Shown here in pieces: positions 4,786-8,647 of a stretch of DNA of 8,647 bases. Origin of the DNA: Bacteroidota bacterium (lineage in GTDB: Bacteria; Bacteroidota; Ignavibacteria; UBA10030; UBA8401); NCBI GenBank assembly GCA_030824175.1, contig JAVBYH010000074.1, forward strand, positions 1 through 8,647. The letters run 5' to 3'. A program made the position numbers and the translations under genes. The stretch's first letter is position 1, and every line of letters begins with the position of its first letter. The notes under the pieces were generated by a model that did not search any database, had not been told where the DNA came from, and saw nothing but the letters and a program-made list of their open reading frames with translations.

Positions 4786-6363
4786 TTATAAAGAAACGAC
4801 TCTCGCATCGAGGATGCCGTCGATCGATTCGATCTGCTTCACGACCGCGGGTGGGATCTCGTTGTCCACCGCCATGATGGTGAGCGCCTTTTCACCGACG
4901 CCGGAGCGGCCGAGGGAGAGCCCGGCGATGTTGATGTTCGCCGCGGCAAGCACCCCGCCGACACTCGCGAGCATGCCCGGTCGATCGATGTTCGTATAGA
5001 ACAGCATGACTCCCTCGGGATTCACTTCGAAGAAGAAGTTGTCGATGCGCACGAGGCGCGGGTTCGTCGTGCCGAACACCGTACCGGAGAGCGTCTTCTT
5101 TTCGGACGTCGTCGAATATTCGACGCTCATGAGCTGCTGATAGTCGGCCCCGTCGAATTCTTTTTTCTCGCCGATGCGGATGCCCATCTCTTCGGCGATG
5201 AACGGCGAGTTCACGTAGTTCACCGGTTCGCCGATCGTCTTCGAGAAAATGCCGTGGAGCACGCCCGCCTTCAGGAGCTCGATATACTTATGGAGCAACT
5301 CGCCGCGGAGCTCAACGGTGATCTCCTTGAGCGTACCCTTCATCGTCTGGCCGATGAGCTTGCCGATCTTCTCGGCGAGCGAGAGGAACGGCAGGATCTC
5401 CTGCGGCTGTCCGGCCTGGAGCGCGACGGCGTTCACCGCGCCCGCGATGCCGCGGTTGTGGAGCGCATCGGCGAGCTGGTGCGCGATCTGTATGGCCACC
5501 TTTTCCTGGGCCTCTTCGGTCGACGCGCCGAGATGCGGCGTCGCGATGACCTTCGGGTGCTTCAGCAGCGGGTTGTCCTTCGGCGGCTCGACGACGAACA
5601 CGTCGAGCGCTGCGCCCGCGCAATGTCCGCTCTCGAGCGCGCGGAGCAGGGCGCCTTCGTCCACGATGCCCCCGCGAGCGCAGTTGATGACGCGCACGCC
5701 CTTCTTGCACTTGGCGAACGTCTCGTCGTTGAGCAGACCCTTCGTCTCCTCGTTCATCGGCGTGTGCACGGTGATGAAGTCGCTGCGCCGGTAGATCTCG
5801 TCGAGCGACACGAGCTCGACGTCGATCTTCGATGCCACGTCTGCCGCGAGCACCGGATCGAATCCGATGATCGTCATGCCGAAGGCCTTGCAGCGAACGG
5901 CGACCTCGCGCCCGATCTTGCCGAGTCCGACGACGCCGAGCGTCTTACCGAAGACCTCGGTGCCCGAGAATTTCTTGCGCTCCCACTTCCCGGCGACGAG
6001 GCTTGCGTTGGCCTGGGGAATGTTGCGCGAAAGCGAGAGCAGCATGGACACCGTGTGCTCGGCCGTCGAGATCGTGTTGCCGCCCGGCGTGTTCATGACG
6101 ATGATGCCGCGGCGCGACGCCGCTTCGCAGTCGATGTTGTCGACGCCCGCGCCCGCGCGTCCGATGACCTGCATCGAGTCCGCCGCGGCGATGATGTCCG
6201 CGGTGACCTGCGTGCCCGAGCGCACGACAAGCGCCGCGTACTCCTTGATGCACGCCTTGATGTCGTCCGGAGGAAGCCCCGGTTTCGCATCGACGGTGAA
6301 TCCCTCGCGTGTGAGAATGTCGACGCAGCTCTGTTCGATCGGGTCGGTGATGAGAATTTTCAT
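4786..6363 (-). CDS. serA: D-3-phosphoglycerate dehydrogenase
   Basis: This 525-residue enzyme oxidises 3-phosphoglycerate to 3-phosphohydroxypyruvate with NAD, the first step of serine synthesis, in the cytoplasm. The substrate and NAD domains show IGRAGAGVDNID (68-79), the nucleotide loop GLGKIG (146-151), catalytic Arg in NCARGG (R230), Glu in VVEPP (E259) and His in TPHLGAST (H277). Residues about 315-445 match the intervening allosteric substrate-binding domain of the long type, and about 452-525 form the ACT domain (TNIDRPGMLASVGGVLAAAN), which in relatives senses serine. The length equals that of the long SerA class. The gene starts 18 bases after the aminotransferase stop, so the two are probably one operon; its own ribosome site is weak (GGAA). 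It ends at a strong terminator. Confidence 0.97.
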   Translation of the reverse strand: MKILITDPIEQSCVDILTREGFTVDAKPGLPPDDIKACIKEYAALVVRSGTQVTADIIAAADSMQVIGRAGAGVDNIDCEAASRRGIIVMNTPGGNTISTAEHTVSMLLSLSRNIPQANASLVAGKWERKKFSGTEVFGKTLGVVGLGKIGREVAVRCKAFGMTIIGFDPVLAADVASKIDVELVSLDEIYRRSDFITVHTPMNEETKGLLNDETFAKCKKGVRVINCARGGIVDEGALLRALESGHCAGAALDVFVVEPPKDNPLLKHPKVIATPHLGASTEEAQEKVAIQIAHQLADALHNRGIAGAVNAVALQAGQPQEILPFLSLAEKIGKLIGQTMKGTLKEITVELRGELLHKYIELLKAGVLHGIFSKTIGEPVNYVNSPFIAEEMGIRIGEKKEFDGADYQQLMSVEYSTTSEKKTLSGTVFGTTNPRLVRIDNFFFEVNPEGVMLFYTNIDRPGMLASVGGVLAAANINIAGLSLGRSGVGEKALTIMAVDNEIPPAVVKQIESIDGILDARVVSL

Positions 6364-6381
6364 GTGCGTTCCGGTTTAGGA

Positions 6382-7515
6382 TTATTTGATGAACGATTTG
6401 ATGACGGCCTGCACGCCCGTGCCGACCTCGAATGCGTAGCCGCATTCCTTCAATGTCATTTCGAGCGCGGTGATCATGGTGACCATGTCGAACTCGTCGT
6501 AGTAGCCAAGGTGCGACAGCCTGAAGATCTTTCCTGCGTAGTCGTCCTGTCCGCCGGCGATTGTGATGCCGTATTTCGATTTCAGTATCTTGTTGAATTT
6601 TTTCCACTCGACGCCTTCGGGCAGCCACACGGGCGTGACGGCGAACGAGGCCGAGTCGGAGAAGAGCTTCAGGCCGATCGCGGTGACACCCGCGCGTATG
6701 CCGTTGGCGAGTTTCTCGTGGCGCGCCCAGATATTCTCGATGCCTTCCTCCTTCAGCATCACAAGCGCCGCATCGACGCCGATGATGAGGCTCACCGCGG
6801 GGGTCCACGGCGTGTCGTTGCCCTGCCACGATTTCACGGCCCTGCGAAGGTCGAAATAAAATTTCGGCAGCGTTGAGGTTTCCATCTTCTCGATCGCGCG
6901 CTGCGAGAGCGCAACGAACGCGAGGCCGGGGGGGATCATGAGACCCTTTTGCGAACCCGTCACGCACACGTCGATACCCCATTCGTCGAACTTCATCTCA
7001 TGCGCTCCGACGGCCGTGATGCCGTCGACGCAGACGAGAGCGTTCGAATGCTCGCGTATCACCTTGGCGATCGCCTTCACATCGGTGGCCGTGCCTGTGG
7101 ATGTTTCGCTGTGAACGACGTAGACAGCCTTCGCTTCCGGGTGTTCCGCGAGCGCCGCCTTGATCATCTCGGGCGTCGCACCCTTGCCCCATTCGATCTT
7201 CAGTTCCACGACATTCAGCCCGTATGCCTTCGGCATCTTCACCCATCGTTCGCCGAACTTACCGCCGTTGGCGGTGATGATCGTATCGCCGGGAGAGAAG
7301 AGACTCACGAACGTCGATTCCACTCCGCCCGTTCCCGAACACGTGAGCACGACGACCGGCTGCGTTGTCTGGAACAGGTATTGAAGGTTCTGATGTACGC
7401 GCGTAAGGATCTCGCCGAATTCAGGATTGCGGTGATGGATGATCGGCTCCGCCATTTTCAACATGACGGTTTCAGGTACGGGAGTAGGGCCTGGCGTAAA
7501 GAGTCTCTTTTTCAT
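6382..7515 (-). CDS. Class V aminotransferase (alanine-glyoxylate / serine-pyruvate type), likely serine pathway
   Basis: The 377-residue protein is a full-length fold-type I, class V PLP enzyme of the alanine-glyoxylate/serine-pyruvate group. It opens with the family motif FTPGPTPVP, has the phosphate-binding turn SGTGG (60-64), the PLP-ring Asp in CVDGITAVG (D164), the Schiff-base Lys in TGSQKGLMIPPG (K190), and a carboxylate-binding Arg in FRLSHLG (R332). It is not of classical SerC type. Placed 18 bases upstream of serA on the same strand, it probably makes phosphoserine from phosphohydroxypyruvate, as proposed for class V enzymes beside serA in Thermotoga and others; a serine-glyoxylate or alanine-glyoxylate role remains possible. 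The start is supported by AAGGA seven to eight bases upstream. Confidence 0.88.
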   Translation of the reverse strand: MKKRLFTPGPTPVPETVMLKMAEPIIHHRNPEFGEILTRVHQNLQYLFQTTQPVVVLTCSGTGGVESTFVSLFSPGDTIITANGGKFGERWVKMPKAYGLNVVELKIEWGKGATPEMIKAALAEHPEAKAVYVVHSETSTGTATDVKAIAKVIREHSNALVCVDGITAVGAHEMKFDEWGIDVCVTGSQKGLMIPPGLAFVALSQRAIEKMETSTLPKFYFDLRRAVKSWQGNDTPWTPAVSLIIGVDAALVMLKEEGIENIWARHEKLANGIRAGVTAIGLKLFSDSASFAVTPVWLPEGVEWKKFNKILKSKYGITIAGGQDDYAGKIFRLSHLGYYDEFDMVTMITALEMTLKECGYAFEVGTGVQAVIKSFIK

Positions 7516-7567
7516 GCGGGTGTCCTTATGGTTGCGTTCTCGAAGGCGAAATTATGTAGGCAGAAAA

Positions 7568-7596
7568 AAGATACGGGTTTTACAGGTGAGATTCAA
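7568..7596 (-). promoter_or_regulatory. Possible promoter of the aminotransferase-serA operon
   Basis: On the minus strand TTGAAT (7596-7591), a 17-base spacer and TATCTT (7573-7568) match four of six positions in each box. Transcription would start near 7561, leaving a leader of about 45 bases. The match is moderate and this is the best candidate found in the gap. Confidence 0.35.
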
Positions 7597-7659
7597 GGAA
7601 GAACACACAGAGGTGACGGAGATTTTATGCGATATCGGACAAAAATGGCGGGAAACACG

Positions 7660-7718
7660 GTAGGGCGAAATGATATTTCGCCCATAAAAAAAAAGGGCGA
7701 AACGCCGTTTCGCCCTAC
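7660..7718. repeat. 59-base double palindrome, REP/MITE-like
   Basis: Two hairpins stand head to head: GGGCGAAAT/ATTTCGCCC (7663-7671 with 7675-7683) and AGGGCGAAAC/GTTTCGCCCT (7694-7703 with 7707-7716), separated by nine As. The outer ends GTAGGGCGAAA (7660-7670) and TTTCGCCCTAC (7708-7718) are also perfect complements, so the whole can fold as one large stem or two small ones. This architecture resembles bacterial interspersed palindromic elements; whether it is repeated elsewhere in the genome cannot be seen. Confidence 0.7.
7686..7716 (-). terminator. Intrinsic terminator of engB
   Basis: On the minus strand a 10-bp perfect stem (7716-7707 with 7703-7694) with a three-base loop is followed by a run of nine Ts (7694-7686), the first overlapping the stem base. 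It lies 28 bases past the engB stop. It is the right half of the double palindrome. Confidence 0.85.
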
Positions 7719-7744
7719 ATGGTGTACTATATTATGCGGTACAG

Positions 7745-8377
7745 TTACGCGACGGCGTGCATGAGGCTCTTTGCTGCATTGGGCGCCTTCTGCTGGACGT
7801 GATCCTCGATCGCCTTGAGGAGGTCGTGGCGTCCGTCGCCGTTGAGGGCCGAGAACGGATAGATGCCGGCGAGGTACTTGTATTTGCCGAGCAGTTCCGT
7901 CACCTCGTTCGTCTGCGCGATGAGCTTGCCGTGCGGAAGTTTGTCCGCCTTCGTCAGCACGAGCACGAACGGCACCTTGAAGAAATCGAGCCAGCCGATC
8001 ATCGTCATGTCGAGTTCGGTCGGGCCGAGTCGGGCGTCCACGATCTGGACGGCCAGGGCGATTTGCTTCCGGTTGTGAAAAAATTCCTCGATGAGCGAGG
8101 TCCATCCGGCCTTCACATGTTCGGCGACCTTGGCGTAGCCGTAGCCCGGAAGGTCGACGAAGTAGAGTTCTTTATTGATAAGGTAGTAGTTCAGTTCGCG
8201 GGTCTTGCCCGGCGTCGAGCTCACGCGCGCGATGCTTTTCCGGTTGCAGAGCTTGTTCAACAAGGAGGACTTGCCGACATTGGACCTGCCGATAAACACA
8301 ATTTCAGGGAGATTGTTTTTCGGCAGTTGTTTTAAGTTGGCGACACCGACGACAAAATCAATACAGGTTATTTTCAT
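7745..8377 (-). CDS. engB: Ribosome-assembly GTPase EngB/YsxC (YihA)
   Basis: The 210-residue protein is a TRAFAC-class GTPase of the YihA/YsxC/EngB family, needed for late assembly of the large ribosomal subunit and essential in several bacteria. Visible GTPase motifs are G1 GRSNVGKSS (30-38), G2 region SSTPGKTRELNYY (53-65) with the family's STPGKT, G3 DLPGYGYAKV (75-84), G4 TKAD (142-145) and G5 FSALNGDG (175-182). Length is normal for the family. The start at 8377 lacks a clear Shine-Dalgarno sequence. It follows rplQ by 85 bases on the same strand, with a strong hairpin between, and ends at a good intrinsic terminator. Placement beside a ribosomal protein gene fits its role. Confidence 0.96.
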   Translation of the reverse strand: MKITCIDFVVGVANLKQLPKNNLPEIVFIGRSNVGKSSLLNKLCNRKSIARVSSTPGKTRELNYYLINKELYFVDLPGYGYAKVAEHVKAGWTSLIEEFFHNRKQIALAVQIVDARLGPTELDMTMIGWLDFFKVPFVLVLTKADKLPHGKLIAQTNEVTELLGKYKYLAGIYPFSALNGDGRHDLLKAIEDHVQQKAPNAAKSLMHAVA

Positions 8378-8462
8378 ACTGTCAGTACATTAGCGGAACG
8401 ACTGTGTGGGAGACGTACTAACGGCAAAGGATAGCGTTAAGCTATCCTTTGCGTTCACTGCA
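8378..8462 (-). other. rplQ-engB spacer with long hairpin
   Basis: Twelve perfect pairs, GCAAAGGATAGC (8424-8435) with GCTATCCTTTGC (8441-8452) around GTTAA, can be extended by three more pairs (AAC/GTT) past one bulged base. The hairpin starts 10 bases after the rplQ stop. No T-run follows on the minus strand, so it is not a canonical intrinsic terminator; it may protect or process the ribosomal-protein mRNA, or partly end it before engB. Confidence 0.6.
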
Positions 8463-8647
8463 TTAAGCCTTTGCTTCAGCCGGAGCAGCGTCGGCAGCCT
8501 GCGGAACGCCGTCAACCTTCTTCTTCTGGTTGACGCGCGCGCGGCGGTCGCGCTTCGGTTTTGCCGGGGCTTTCGCCTCTTCCTGCGCAATGTTGTAGTC
8601 CACGAGTTCGAGCATGGCGACATGGGCTCCGTCGCCGAGGCGCTGGC
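8463..8647 (-). CDS. rplQ: Ribosomal protein bL17, C-terminal end (runs off window)
   Basis: The last 60 codons of a frame entering from the right edge end at TAA (8463-8465). The visible start QRLGDGAHVAMLELVDYN matches the conserved C-terminal core of bL17 (R-x-G-D-x-A-x-x-x-x-x-E-L-V). It is followed by an extension rich in Ala, Lys and Glu (APAKPKRDRRARVNQKKK, then AADAAPAEAKA), a low-complexity tail of the kind seen in FCB-group L17. bL17 sits at the base of the 50S subunit near the exit tunnel. In most bacteria rplQ closes the rpsM-rpsK-rpsD-rpoA operon, so those genes are expected just beyond the right edge. A different frame in this stretch, with an ATG near 8623, is a shadow. Confidence 0.85.
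   Translation of the reverse strand, partial: QRLGDGAHVAMLELVDYNIAQEEAKAPAKPKRDRRARVNQKKKVDGVPQAADAAPAEAKA

Larger units (their letters stand above)
7516..7744. other. 229-base gap between engB and the aminotransferase gene
   Basis: It holds the engB terminator inside a double palindrome (7660-7718) and a possible promoter for the serine operon (7568-7596). The segment 7600-7625 (cacacagaggtgacggag core) has the look of dispersed intergenic repeats known from many environmental bacteria, but a second copy is not present here. No gene is seen. Confidence 0.5.

Noticed and set aside
5254..6876. A 540-codon open frame on the plus strand opposite serA and the aminotransferase gene
   Set aside because: It is antisense to two firmly identified genes, its product is Arg/Asp/Val-rich with no domain, and it is explained by the GC-rich codon bias of serA.
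5945..6982. A 345-codon minus-strand frame overlapping serA and the aminotransferase
   Set aside because: It is an alternative frame of the same strand with an Arg/His/Gly-rich translation and no recognisable motif.
8378..8400. A TAATGT -10-like box just before engB suggesting a leaderless transcript
   Set aside because: There is no -35 match at a suitable distance, so the box is probably chance.
1..8647. CRISPR array, tRNA or rRNA gene, integrase or transposase
   Set aside because: No regularly spaced direct repeats, tRNA-like cloverleaf, rRNA segments or recombinase genes were recognised on either strand.

Overview
The window reads as an ordinary chromosomal segment of a bacterium from the Bacteroidota/Ignavibacteriota/Chlorobiota (FCB) branch. 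The clues are an outer-membrane TonB-dependent receptor with an N-terminal carboxypeptidase-regulatory-like domain, a secreted protein built of repeats with W-x-D-Y-R-N cores, and a ribosomal protein L17 with an Ala/Lys-rich tail. Promoters that can be read are of the TTGACA-17-TATATT kind and several genes have GGAG-type ribosome sites. That fits the Ignavibacteria/Chlorobi side better than Bacteroidia, which use a different -7 element; this placement is inference.

Left part (1-2605, minus strand): the 5' part of a TonB-dependent receptor gene running off the left edge, a 508-base AT-rich gap, and a secreted 412-residue repeat protein that probably folds as a seven-bladed beta-propeller. The gap holds a strong minus-strand promoter about 400 bases upstream of the receptor, an inverted repeat touching its -35 box, and a possible 48-codon cysteine-containing peptide gene.

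Middle part (2606-4723, plus strand): a divergent promoter region followed by a two-gene unit. The first gene encodes a MauE/DoxX-type membrane protein fused to a periplasmic thioredoxin domain (CSPC). The second encodes an exported protein with 11 cysteines after its leader and a C-terminal beta-sandwich-like domain. The pairing recalls MauE/MauD, which are required for the disulfide-rich small subunit of methylamine dehydrogenase, and suggests a dedicated disulfide-handling protein with its client. This is the most interesting part of the window. Sampled rows here are poorer in GC (about 45-50%) than the flanking genes (about 63-67%).

Right part (4724-8647, minus strand): serine-biosynthesis genes, a class V aminotransferase followed 18 bases later by serA (3-phosphoglycerate dehydrogenase), ending in a strong intrinsic terminator shared with the convergent middle unit. 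Further right lie the ribosome-assembly GTPase engB/ysxC and the C-terminal end of rplQ (L17). A 59-base double palindrome between engB and the aminotransferase gene supplies the engB terminator and resembles a dispersed palindromic repeat.
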